Assembly (NCBI GenBank): GCA_019120575.1
Contig: DWUU01000038.1
Coordinates: 1-40,805 of the forward strand
Reading direction: 5' to 3'
DNA length: 40,805 bases
Source of the DNA: Candidatus Mediterraneibacter quadrami
Lineage (GTDB): Bacteria > Bacillota > Clostridia > Lachnospirales > Lachnospiraceae
In this document: positions 23,875 to 31,277 of the stretch, one piece after another
Layout: every line of letters starts with the position of its first letter
Numbering within the stretch: position 1 is the stretch's first letter
Translations under genes and position numbers: made by a program
The notes under the pieces: generated by a model
Databases searched by the model: none
Seen by the model: the letters and a program-made list of their open reading frames with translations, nothing else
Told to the model about the DNA's origin: nothing

Positions 23875-25008
23875 TTGAATAAGAAAGAAATCCTTGAGAT
23901 TCGCAAACAGTTCACTCCGGCGAACTGTGCGATCACCCGCATCTGCGGCTGTTATGTGGATCATGAAAAGAATAAAAAACTGGAATCAAGGGAAGCCTTC
24001 CTGTCGCTCCCGGAGGAAGAGGCGTTTAAATATTTTGATATATTTAAGAAAACGCTGTCCGGCACGGTGGGGAAAAACATGCTCAATCTGGAGTTCCCGC
24101 TGGAGGCGGAGATGCCGGGCGGGACGCAGGAATTTCTCCTGAAGCTGCGTGACAGCAGGCTGGAAGACGATATGCTTCTGGAGGAATTTTATGACAAGGT
24201 GATCGCTACATATGAGTATGCGGAGAATTATTATATTATCCTGATCCATGCCATGTACGACATTCCGGGAAAGACGTCGGACGGCCTGGAAATGTTTGAC
24301 GCTTCGGATGAGGTGTACGAGTATCTGCTCATGAGTATCTGCCCGGTGTCCCTGTCCAAAGCGGGGCTGTGCTATAATGCGGAGGACAACCGGATCGAGG
24401 ACCGGATCCGCGACTGGATCGTGGACATGCCGGACAAGGGATTCCTCTTCCCGGCTTTCAATGACCGGGGAACGGATCTTCACGGCATGCTGTATTACAC
24501 GAAGAAATCTTCAGAACTCCAGCCGGAGATGATCGATCAGCTGCTGGGCGCGAAAATGCCCATGTCTGCGGACGACCAGAAAGAATCATTCCAGATGCTG
24601 ATCGAGGATACGCTCGGCGAGGACAGTGATTTTGAGACCGTCCGAAATATCCACGAGACGCTTAACGATATGATCGAGGAGCACAAAGAAGAGCCGGAAC
24701 CGCTGGCCCTGGATAAGACGGAGATGCGGAAAGTCTTCGAGCAGAGCGGGGTAGATGAGGAGAAGATGGAGCGTTTTGACCGTAGCTTCGAGGAAAATGC
24801 CGGGGAGAAATCCTCCCTTCTGGCCGCCAACATTGCGGAAACGCGCAAATTCAATATTGAGACGCCGGATGTGGTTATCAGGGTCAGCCCGGACCGGGCG
24901 GATCTGGTGGAGACGCGGATCATCGACGGACGCCAGTGCCTGGTGATCCCGGTGGACGATCACATTGAAGTCAACGGGATCAATGTAAGGACACTGAGCG
25001 CGAAATAA
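23875..25008 (+). CDS. DUF4317 family protein
   Basis: A protein of 377 residues that I recognise as DUF4317, common in Clostridia and without known function. It begins NKKEILEIRKQFTPANCAITRICGCYVDHEK, the conserved family opening, and has no signal peptide or membrane helix. The middle is rich in charged residues. The C-terminal part (NIETPDVVIRVSPDRADLVETRIIDGRQCLVIPVDDHIEVNGI) looks like a beta-rich closing domain. The start is a TTG at 23875 with AGAGGTG 7 bases before it; no ATG lies nearby in frame. It appears to be a single gene, with the convergent acetyltransferase terminator after it. The conserved Cys pair near the N-terminus is notable, but I propose no reaction. Confidence 0.85.
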   Translation: MNKKEILEIRKQFTPANCAITRICGCYVDHEKNKKLESREAFLSLPEEEAFKYFDIFKKTLSGTVGKNMLNLEFPLEAEMPGGTQEFLLKLRDSRLEDDMLLEEFYDKVIATYEYAENYYIILIHAMYDIPGKTSDGLEMFDASDEVYEYLLMSICPVSLSKAGLCYNAEDNRIEDRIRDWIVDMPDKGFLFPAFNDRGTDLHGMLYYTKKSSELQPEMIDQLLGAKMPMSADDQKESFQMLIEDTLGEDSDFETVRNIHETLNDMIEEHKEEPEPLALDKTEMRKVFEQSGVDEEKMERFDRSFEENAGEKSSLLAANIAETRKFNIETPDVVIRVSPDRADLVETRIIDGRQCLVIPVDDHIEVNGINVRTLSAK

Positions 25009-25058
25009 AAAATGGAAGCCGTACCGGATGCGTTATGCATCCAGTATGACTTCCATTC
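25002..25058 (-). terminator. Terminator of the minus-strand acetyltransferase, including its stop codon
   Basis: Read on the minus strand, AATGGAAG and CTGGATGC pair across internal loops with GCATCCGG and CTTCCATT, followed by TTTTTTATTT. The acetyltransferase stop codon (25033-25035) lies in the apical loop. Confidence 0.7.
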
Positions 25059-25509
25059 CCACTTTCTGGGGCTTAAGCCCACATTTCTTATAAAATCTCA
25101 GGGCGCTTTCGTTGCAGCTCCACACGTTCAGCGTGACATTGTAGCAGCCCTGTTCCCGGGCGAATTCAAGGACCGCATCGTAGATCGTCCGTCCGATATG
25201 CTCTCCGCGTTTTGCCTCATCCACACAGAGATCGTCGATGTAGAGCGTTTTGATATCCGTCAGGATGTTGTCGTTTAAATGCTGCTGGAAGATGCAGAAG
25301 GCATAACCCTGCAGGCAGTCGTTTTCATCAACGCCGGCAAAGATGGGGCGTTTCGGGTCGTGAAGGATCTCCTTTAACTGTTCATCGGTGTATTTGCGCT
25401 GCCCGTATTTAAAAAGGTCGGGGCGTCCCCTGTGATGCACCATGGCGACCTGCGAGAGAAGCTCATGGATGCGGGGGATGTCTTTTTCTTCTGCCATGCG
25501 TACGTTCAT
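25033..25509 (-). CDS. GNAT-family N-acetyltransferase
   Basis: An acetyltransferase of 158 residues. MNVRMAEEKDIPRIHELLSQVAMVHHRGRPDLF opens it. The acetyl-CoA-binding block is YIDDLCVDEAKRGEHIGRTIYDAVLEFAREQGCYNVTLNVW, matching the R-x-x-x-I-G-R variant, and ESALRFYKKCGLKPQK is the C-terminal motif. The start is set by GGAGT 9 bases before ATG 25509. Its promoter is at 25568-25596. Small acetyltransferases of this type often act on protein N-termini, amines or toxins; the substrate here is unknown. It is divergent from the XRE-Uma2 fusion, whose upstream repeat lies only 10 bases beyond this promoter, so it may share its control. Confidence 0.9.
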   Translation of the reverse strand: MNVRMAEEKDIPRIHELLSQVAMVHHRGRPDLFKYGQRKYTDEQLKEILHDPKRPIFAGVDENDCLQGYAFCIFQQHLNDNILTDIKTLYIDDLCVDEAKRGEHIGRTIYDAVLEFAREQGCYNVTLNVWSCNESALRFYKKCGLKPQKVGMEVILDA

Positions 25510-25567
25510 CTGTAAATCACTCCTTTTCTGTATAAGTCCGGAAGACGCCAGCAGGCATCTGTAAACC

Positions 25568-25596
25568 AGTATAGCGGAAATAAATGCAATGCACAA
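25568..25596 (-). promoter_or_regulatory. Promoter of the minus-strand acetyltransferase
   Basis: Minus strand: TTGTGC (25596-25591), 17 bp, TATACT (25573-25568). The start codon lies 58 bases beyond the -10 element. Confidence 0.5.
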
Positions 25597-25605
25597 GCGG
25601 ATTAC

Positions 25606-25653
25606 CCGTAAACGGATGAAACGGTTGACACATTCCGTAAACGGATATATAAT
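25606..25653 (+). promoter_or_regulatory. Consensus promoter with two operator repeats, for the XRE-Uma2 gene
   Basis: TTGACA (25625-25630), 17 bp, TATAAT (25648-25653): both hexamers are perfect. The 12-bp direct repeat CCGTAAACGGAT occurs at 25606-25617, just upstream of the -35, and at 25635-25646, inside the spacer. Each copy has the inverted core CCGT-AA-ACGG. Two sites 29 bp apart on a very strong promoter fit repression by the gene's own HTH domain. Confidence 0.8.
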
Positions 25654-25701
25654 AAATGCAGAACATGTGATCGGATATGTAATCTGAAGGGAGAGGACAA
25701 T

Positions 25702-26553
25702 ATGTTGTATGAAGAACTGAACAGCCGGAAAAAGAAACTCGGGATGACTACGGAGCAACTTTCACAGCTGTCAGGGGTTCCGGTCGGAACGATCAACAAG
25801 ATCCTGAGCGGGGAGACGAAATCCCCGAGGTATGACACGCTTCGTGCGCTGGAGAATGTCCTTTACGGACTGAACGGAGAATCGCCGGAGCTAAACAGCC
25901 GTATAACGGAGCGCGATATCCGTGCGCTCAGCCGCATGACGCCGGATGCGGTCCGGGAAGCAGCCAGGCCGTATTATACGAAGCGGCAGGGAGAGTATAC
26001 GGTGGAGGACTACCGGGCGCTGCCGGAAGACGTGCGTGCGGAGCTGATCGACGGGGTGCTGATCTTTCTGGAAGCGCCGACCTTTACGCACCAGGAACTG
26101 GTGATGGAGCTTTTGCTGGAATTCGGAAATTATGTCCGGAAGAACAAGGGCCCCTGCCGCGTGGTGCCGTCCCCGCTGGACGTGCAGCTGGACTGTGATG
26201 ACAGGACCATGATGCAGCCGGACATCGCCGTTATCTGCCGGAATGAGCGGATCACAAAAAAGGGTGTCTATGGTGCGCCGGATCTGTGCATCGAGGTGAT
26301 CTCGGAGTCGACCCGGAAGCTGGACTACAGCGTCAAGATGCAAAAATACATGGATGCCGGCGTGCGGGAATACTGGATCGTGGATCCGAAGCGTGAAAAG
26401 GTTGTATGCTATGTATTTGAAGGCGAAGACGCGCCGGAGATCACCATGTACACATTCAATGACCGGGTGCCGGTCCGGATCTGGGAAGGACGTCTGGAAG
26501 TGGACTTTGCGGCGATATCGGAGCGCCTCTGGACCGAGCCGGCGGAAGAGTGA
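25702..26553 (+). CDS. XRE HTH domain fused to a Uma2-type (DUF820) PD-(D/E)XK nuclease-fold domain
   Basis: A protein of 283 residues with two domains. Residues 3-57 are an XRE-type HTH (LGMTTEQLSQLSGVPVGTINKILSGETKSPRYDTLRALENVL). Residues about 99-270 match the Uma2/DUF820 family. These include LIDGVLIFLEAPTFTHQ, VVPSPLDVQLDC, MQPDIAVICR (Asp174), APDLCIEVISESTRKLDYSVKMQKYMDAGVREYWIVDP (Glu198, Lys212) and a final beta strand. The acidic pair and lysine are in the places expected for a metal-dependent nuclease core. Nuclease action is known for the fold, not shown for this protein. GAAGGGAG precedes the ATG. A strong, operator-flanked promoter drives it. Stand-alone Uma2 proteins are common; the fused DNA-binding domain is the unusual part. 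Confidence 0.85.
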   Translation: MLYEELNSRKKKLGMTTEQLSQLSGVPVGTINKILSGETKSPRYDTLRALENVLYGLNGESPELNSRITERDIRALSRMTPDAVREAARPYYTKRQGEYTVEDYRALPEDVRAELIDGVLIFLEAPTFTHQELVMELLLEFGNYVRKNKGPCRVVPSPLDVQLDCDDRTMMQPDIAVICRNERITKKGVYGAPDLCIEVISESTRKLDYSVKMQKYMDAGVREYWIVDPKREKVVCYVFEGEDAPEITMYTFNDRVPVRIWEGRLEVDFAAISERLWTEPAEE

Positions 26554-26701
26554 TGCGAAGGGCCGGCCTGAGGGCGGCAGATCCTGTATTCATTTCAGGT
26601 ATAATGAAACATACGGAAGAAGCATTCGCAGTTTTGCGATCCGGGGAGTATAATGTCATATGGAAAACCATATGTACACAGATCAACAGGAGGCGAATGC
26701 T

Positions 26702-27538
26702 TTGAAAACAATAGAAAATCAGACATTTGACATGGAGCGTGCGCTGTACGGTAGCAGGGATGTCGAGGTAAAGAACTGCAGGTTCGACGGGCCGGCGGAC
26801 GGGGAGAGCGCGTTCAAGGAATGCAGCAATATCCGTGTGGATCACTGTTTTTTTAATCTGCGGTACCCGTTCTGGCATGACCATGGCCTTCGGATTACGG
26901 ATTCGGAGATGACGGAGCTGTGCCGCGCGGCGCTCTGGTATACGGACCATGTGGAGATCGTCAATACGAAGATGCACGGGATCAAGGCGCTTCGGGAGTG
27001 CGCGCAGGCGGTTGTCAAGGGTTGCGACATCATTTCCCCGGAGTTCGGCTGGTCGGTCCGCGGGATCGAGATGGAGGACACAACGGCGCAGAGCGAGTAT
27101 TTCATGATGCGTTCCGATCATCTGGCCTTCCGCAATGTGAGCCTGAAGGGAAAATATTCATTTCAGTACATAACGGACGCGGTTTTTGAAAACTGTAATT
27201 TTGATACAAAGGATGCGTTCTGGCATGCGAAAAATGTGATCATCCGGAACAGCGTAGTAAAAGGCGAGTATCTGGCATGGTACTCGGAAAATGTCACGTT
27301 TGAGAACTGTAAAATCATCGGGACGCAGCCGCTCTGTTACTGCAGAAACCTGAAACTGGTAGATTGCGAGATGATCGATACGGATCTGGCGTTTGAACGT
27401 TCGGAAGTGGACGCCCGGATCACGACCCCGGTCATCAGCATCAAGAACCCGTATGCCGGATATATCACGGTTCCGAAGGTGGGGGAGATCATCCGGGATG
27501 ATGAGAATGCGAAGGGTGTGATCGAGACGCTCGGATAA
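26702..27538 (+). CDS. DUF3737 family protein (right-handed beta-helix)
   Basis: A cytoplasmic protein of 278 residues belonging to DUF3737, whose members form a pectate-lyase-like beta-helix of unknown function. The opening KTIENQTFDMERALYGSRDVEVKNCRFDG is the family hallmark. Repeating turns of the form N-[VIL]-x-[IFV]-x-[ND]-[CS]-x-[FVIM] follow (NIRVDHCFF, HVEIVNTKM, HLAFRNVSL, AVFENCNF, NVIIRNSVV, NVTFENCKI, NLKLVDCEM), spaced about 20 residues. I chose the TTG at 26702 because AGGAGG lies 8 bases before it and it coincides with the usual family N-terminus. An ATG at 26660 would add 14 residues outside the family pattern. It is the only gene on its transcript as far as I can see. Confidence 0.88.
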   Translation: MKTIENQTFDMERALYGSRDVEVKNCRFDGPADGESAFKECSNIRVDHCFFNLRYPFWHDHGLRITDSEMTELCRAALWYTDHVEIVNTKMHGIKALRECAQAVVKGCDIISPEFGWSVRGIEMEDTTAQSEYFMMRSDHLAFRNVSLKGKYSFQYITDAVFENCNFDTKDAFWHAKNVIIRNSVVKGEYLAWYSENVTFENCKIIGTQPLCYCRNLKLVDCEMIDTDLAFERSEVDARITTPVISIKNPYAGYITVPKVGEIIRDDENAKGVIETLG

Positions 27539-27540
27539 GG

Positions 27541-27569
27541 TTGACTGGAAGCATCAAAAGCAGTAAGAT
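27541..27569 (+). promoter_or_regulatory. Promoter of the second MATE gene
   Basis: TTGACT (27541-27546), 17 bp, TAAGAT (27564-27569). It starts directly after the DUF3737 stop codon. Confidence 0.5.
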
Positions 27570-27617
27570 ATGCTGTGGTAAAAATCAATGATAAATTTGC
27601 GTAAGGGGGCGCATGAT

Positions 27618-28985
27618 TTGAAAAGCAGCAGATTTGAGATAGACATGTGCAACGGATCCATCATGGACAAACTGGTATCCTTTGCACTTCCGCTGATGGC
27701 ATCCAGCATCCTTCAGCTCATGTTCAACGCGGTGGATATCATCGTCGTGGGGCATTTTAACGGAAGGGAGGCGCTGGCGGCGGTTGGATCCACCACGGCG
27801 CTGATCAATATTTTCACCAACCTGTTCATCGGGATTTCGCTGGGTGCCAATGTGCTGGCTGCCAGGTATCAGGCCACGGGGCGGACGAAGGAAATGTCGG
27901 AGGCGGTACATACGGCGATTACCCTGGCGCTGGTCAGCGGGATCCTGATGGCGGTGGTGGGCGTTCTGCTGTCGAGAGGGGCGCTGGAACTGATGGCGAC
28001 GCCGGCGAATGTGATCGGGCAGTCGGCGCTCTACATGAAGATCTACTTCTGCGGGATGCCGTTCTTTATGCTTTATAATTACGGCGCGGCCATCTTAAGG
28101 GCGGTCGGGGACACGAAGCGTCCGCTCCTTTACCTGATCGTTGCCGGCCTGACCAATGTGGTGCTGGATCTTCTTCTGGTCATCGTGATCCCGCTTGGCG
28201 TTGCAGGCGTGGCGATCGGCACGGTGAGTTCCCAGATGGTATCCTGCATCCTGGTGCTCCGGTGTCTATACCGGTCGGAAGGGGCCTATCAGCTCCGTTT
28301 CTCGAAGCTGACGATGAAATGGATTTATCTGAGACATATTTTTGCAGTAGGGATACCGGCCGGCATCCAGAGTACGGTCATCAATTTCTCTAATGCCATG
28401 CTCCAGTCTTCTGTAAACTCTTTCGGAGATACAGCGATGGCGGGCTATACGGCGGCCAATAACATTCTCGGCTTCCTGTATGCGGCGATCAATGCGGTGA
28501 CTCAGGCATGCATGAGTTTCACCAGTCAGAATTACAGCGTCGGGAAGCAGAAGCGGATGGACCGGGTGCTGCTTGACTGCGGGATCCTTTCGGTGGGGGT
28601 GTCACTGGTCCTGGGCGTGGGCGCCTGGGCGTTCGGCTCCCAGGTGCTCAGGATCTATACAACAGATGCGGAAGTGATCGCATGCGGGCTGGAGATTCTG
28701 TCCATTACAACGGTGCCGTATTTCCTGTGCGGGATCATGGATCTGATCCCGGGAGCGCTTCGGGGTATGGGACACTCGGCGGTGCCGATGATCCTCTCCG
28801 TAATCGGAACGGTGGGAACGAGGATCGTCTGGATCTATGGATTCTTCCCGCACAACCGGTCGCTGTTCTTCCTTTTCATCTCATATCCGGGCTCCTGGAT
28901 CGCCACGATCCTGATGCAGGCGGTCTGCTTCTGGTTCGTCCGGAAGAAATGTATACAGCAGTTAAAAAAGACTGCCGCAGTTTAG
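27618..28985 (+). CDS. MATE-family efflux transporter
   Basis: An exporter of 455 residues with about 12 helices. It starts FEIDMCNGSIMDKLVSFALPLMASSILQLMFNAVDIIVVGHFNGREALAAVGSTTALINIFTNLFIGISLGANVLAARYQATG, which is the conserved MATE N-lobe. The second lobe has GIPAGIQSTVINFSNAMLQSSVNSFGDTAMAGYTAANNI. This sequence type is abundant in Lachnospiraceae and is distinct from the MepA-like one at 22319. The start is taken as TTG 27618, with AGGGGGC 8 bases upstream; the ATG at 27588 has no ribosome site. The substrate is unknown. A strong terminator overlaps its end. Confidence 0.92.
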   Translation: MKSSRFEIDMCNGSIMDKLVSFALPLMASSILQLMFNAVDIIVVGHFNGREALAAVGSTTALINIFTNLFIGISLGANVLAARYQATGRTKEMSEAVHTAITLALVSGILMAVVGVLLSRGALELMATPANVIGQSALYMKIYFCGMPFFMLYNYGAAILRAVGDTKRPLLYLIVAGLTNVVLDLLLVIVIPLGVAGVAIGTVSSQMVSCILVLRCLYRSEGAYQLRFSKLTMKWIYLRHIFAVGIPAGIQSTVINFSNAMLQSSVNSFGDTAMAGYTAANNILGFLYAAINAVTQACMSFTSQNYSVGKQKRMDRVLLDCGILSVGVSLVLGVGAWAFGSQVLRIYTTDAEVIACGLEILSITTVPYFLCGIMDLIPGALRGMGHSAVPMILSVIGTVGTRIVWIYGFFPHNRSLFFLFISYPGSWIATILMQAVCFWFVRKKCIQQLKKTAAV

Positions 28986-29001
28986 TGCGGCAGCCTTTTT
29001 T
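28963..29001. terminator. Terminator of the second MATE gene
   Basis: CTGCCGCA and TGCGGCAG form the core stem, flanked by AAAAAA before and TTTTTT after, so it can serve both this gene and the convergent LacI-type gene that ends at 29004. The MATE stop codon lies in the loop. Confidence 0.88.
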
Positions 29002-29003
29002 GG

Positions 29004-30029
29004 CTAAATTATTGCGGATTCACGATATTTTGCATTTGTCCGTACATACATGATGCGATACGGGGTCTCCGGTTCGCGGATGCGTGAGAGCAGCAGATCG
29101 GCTGCGATGTATCCCATTTTTGAACTTGGAATATCGATCGTAGTCAGATGCGGTTCGATGATCCGTGATTCGGCGGAGTTGTCGAAGCCGGTGATGAATA
29201 TATCTTCCGGCACCCGGACCCCCTGCCTGCGCAGTGCGCGGATCAGGTCGATGGCGATGAAATCGTTGGCACAGATAAATGCTTCAGGCAGTTTTAATGT
29301 GCGTTTTAGTGTCTCGTCCAGAAGAGCGGCTTCTGTGAAGACATTGGTATCTGTGAACTGAGTTGTACAGGGGGTGAGGCCGTTTTCCGTCATGGCGTCC
29401 GTGAATCCCTGCCATCTTTCGAAGAAAGAGCGGCAGTGCCTGCGGTTGCCGGCGAAAGCAAGCCGTGTAAGCCCTTTCTGGATCAGAGCGTCTGTCAGGT
29501 TGTACACGCTGATCCGGTTTTCCATCATCAGAAAATCAGCATTGATCTGTGTGAAGTCTGTATCATATGCTGCGTCGATAAACAACAGAGGGATGCCGAG
29601 TGAATTCAGCATTTCCATATATTCGGGCTGGAACATCTCCATACAGATGATGCCGGCTGTCTTTTCTCTGTCAAATCCAAGAGGGAGCTGCAGTGTTGCA
29701 ATCTCTTCTTCGCGGACCGGAAACATAGTGAGCCGGTAGTTGTTCTGACTGATCTTCTCCTGAAAGGTATTGAGCGCATAGGTCCCAAAATGAGAACCGT
29801 AGGGCATGTTCTGGGAAATCAGAGCCAGTTCGCCGGGGGCGGTATTATATTCCGGCTGATCCTGCTGCAGGTATATGAATCTTCGGTATCCCATTTCTGC
29901 CGCCCGTGTCAGGATTTTCCGGCGGGTTTCTTCGGCAAGGATCCCGGTGTTGTTCAGCGCCTTTGAAACTGTATTTCTGGATAAGCCGAGACTGTCTGCA
30001 ATATCCTGGATCGTAACTTTTTTCTCCAT
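29004..30029 (-). CDS. LacI-family transcriptional repressor of the sugar locus
   Basis: A regulator of 341 residues. The N-terminal LacI HTH is VTIQDIADSLGLSRNTVSKALNNTGILAEETRRKILTRAAEMGY (about 4-48). The rest is a periplasmic-binding-protein-like sensor domain that should bind a sugar (FDNSAESRIIEPHLTTIDIPSSKMGYIAADLL near the C-terminus is typical). GGAGT precedes the ATG. It is divergent from the ABC/GH32 genes and most likely represses them until its sugar, probably a fructose-containing saccharide or a product of it, is present (inference). Its own promoter at 30070-30098 overlaps a perfect palindrome, so it is probably autoregulated. Confidence 0.92.
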   Translation of the reverse strand: MEKKVTIQDIADSLGLSRNTVSKALNNTGILAEETRRKILTRAAEMGYRRFIYLQQDQPEYNTAPGELALISQNMPYGSHFGTYALNTFQEKISQNNYRLTMFPVREEEIATLQLPLGFDREKTAGIICMEMFQPEYMEMLNSLGIPLLFIDAAYDTDFTQINADFLMMENRISVYNLTDALIQKGLTRLAFAGNRRHCRSFFERWQGFTDAMTENGLTPCTTQFTDTNVFTEAALLDETLKRTLKLPEAFICANDFIAIDLIRALRRQGVRVPEDIFITGFDNSAESRIIEPHLTTIDIPSSKMGYIAADLLLSRIREPETPYRIMYVRTNAKYRESAII

Positions 30030-30064
30030 AATACAATACTCCGTTTATGTGTATAATTCTGTTA

Positions 30065-30098
30065 CATTTAATTTAAATGATTGTGCATGATTTGTCAA
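30065..30098 (-). promoter_or_regulatory. Promoter and palindrome of the LacI-type gene
   Basis: Minus strand: TTGACA (30098-30093), 17 bp, TAAATT (30075-30070). The perfect 7-1-7 palindrome CATTTAATTTAAATG (30065-30079) covers the -10 element. Confidence 0.55.
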
Positions 30099-30306
30099 AT
30101 GTAAAACTGTGAATAAGCAAAAAATAATTAAATGACGTTTTATAATTGAAAAAACAAACAAAATGGTGCAAATGCACAATATAAATATTATGCAAATGTA
30201 AAGTTTGTGTTGACATTATGCAAAAACAATGGTACTGTAAAGGTAACCTTTAGATAAACCATGCATAAAATGACCGGTCAAATAATGTGGATGGTGCAAA
30301 TGTAAA
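30096..30306. repeat. Three direct copies of CAAATGTAAA in the divergent control region
   Basis: Copies at 30096-30105, 30193-30202 and 30297-30306; the last two extend to TGCAAATGTAAA. They lie over the -35 of the LacI-type gene, just before the -35 of the importer promoter, and just before the importer's ribosome site. A related perfect palindrome, GTGCA-AA-TGCAC, is at 30166-30177. Confidence 0.55.
30210..30280 (+). promoter_or_regulatory. Promoter of the importer/GH32 operon with downstream LacI-type operator
   Basis: TTGACA (30210-30215), 17 bp, TACTGT (30233-30238). AAAGG-TAA-CCTTT (30239-30251) sits at the expected start site. TGACCGGTCA (30271-30280) is a perfect palindrome with the central CG typical of LacI-family operators, placed to block transcription about 30 bases downstream of the start. 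Confidence 0.6.
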
Positions 30307-30323
30307 AAAGGAGGGGTTACTAA

Positions 30324-31268
30324 ATGAGAGTTTTCCGTAAAAATAAAACATCGGCTGTTGCTGTAAAGCAGACGCCGCGGGAAAAACTAAAGTATGTAAA
30401 GAAGAACTGGCAGCTTTATGTATTCTTTCTGCTTCCGGGGCTTCTGCTTACGCTGATCTTCAAGTACGGGCCCATGGGCGGTATTCTGATCGCGTTCGAG
30501 GATTACAATGTTATCGAAGGTGTGCTCGGAAGTCCGTGGGTGGGGCTTGATTATTTCAGACGGTTCCTGTCTTCACCGGATTTCATGAATTATCTGATGA
30601 ACACATTGAAGCTGAGTGTCTTTGGACTGCTCTGGGGCTTCCCGATCCCGATCATCCTGGCGCTTCTGCTCAATCAGATCCGCCGGATGGGGATCCGCAA
30701 GAAGATTCAGCTTCTGATCTACGCACCGAATTTTATCTCAGTCATCGTTCTCTGTGGTATGGTGCGTATGTTCCTGTCACCGGTTGGCCCGATCAACTCC
30801 CTGTTCGGTATTGACACCAACTGGATGACCATGCCGGAGGCATTCCGGACAATTTACATAGCCAGCGGGATCTGGCAGACGGCAGGCTGGTCTTCGATCA
30901 TGTACACGGCAGCGCTTTCAAATGCCAGCAAAGACCTGGAAGAAGCAGCGATCGTGGACGGCGCGAATATCCTGCAGCAGATCAGATATGTACAGCTTCC
31001 CGCCATCAAGAATATCATCGTAATACAGTTCATCCTGCAGGCAGGTAATATTATGAGCATCGGATTTGAGAAGGCATATGCGCTGCAGACAGATATGAAC
31101 CTGCCGGCTTCCGAGATCCTTTCTACATATGTATACAGACTCGGTCTTCTGAATGGCGACTACGGTTATTCTACGGCAGTGGGATTGTTTAATTCCATCA
31201 TAAATGTGATCCTGCTGATCTTCGTAAACTGGGTAGTAAAGAAACTTAATGACGGTGAAGGATTATAA
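30324..31268 (+). CDS. CUT1 carbohydrate ABC transporter permease, LplB type
   Basis: A membrane subunit of 314 residues with six helices, of the LplB/YteP branch. NWQLYVFFLLPGLLLTLIFKYGPMGGILIAFEDYNVIEG is its hallmark opening. The ATPase-contact loop is LEEAAIVDGANILQQIRYVQLPAIKN. AAAAGGAGGGG precedes the ATG. It is first in an operon with a second permease 9 bases later, a lipoprotein binding protein and a GH32 enzyme. No ATPase gene is present; members of this branch generally share a multi-system ATPase encoded elsewhere. Confidence 0.94.
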   Translation: MRVFRKNKTSAVAVKQTPREKLKYVKKNWQLYVFFLLPGLLLTLIFKYGPMGGILIAFEDYNVIEGVLGSPWVGLDYFRRFLSSPDFMNYLMNTLKLSVFGLLWGFPIPIILALLLNQIRRMGIRKKIQLLIYAPNFISVIVLCGMVRMFLSPVGPINSLFGIDTNWMTMPEAFRTIYIASGIWQTAGWSSIMYTAALSNASKDLEEAAIVDGANILQQIRYVQLPAIKNIIVIQFILQAGNIMSIGFEKAYALQTDMNLPASEILSTYVYRLGLLNGDYGYSTAVGLFNSIINVILLIFVNWVVKKLNDGEGL

Positions 31269-31277
31269 AAGGGGGAT

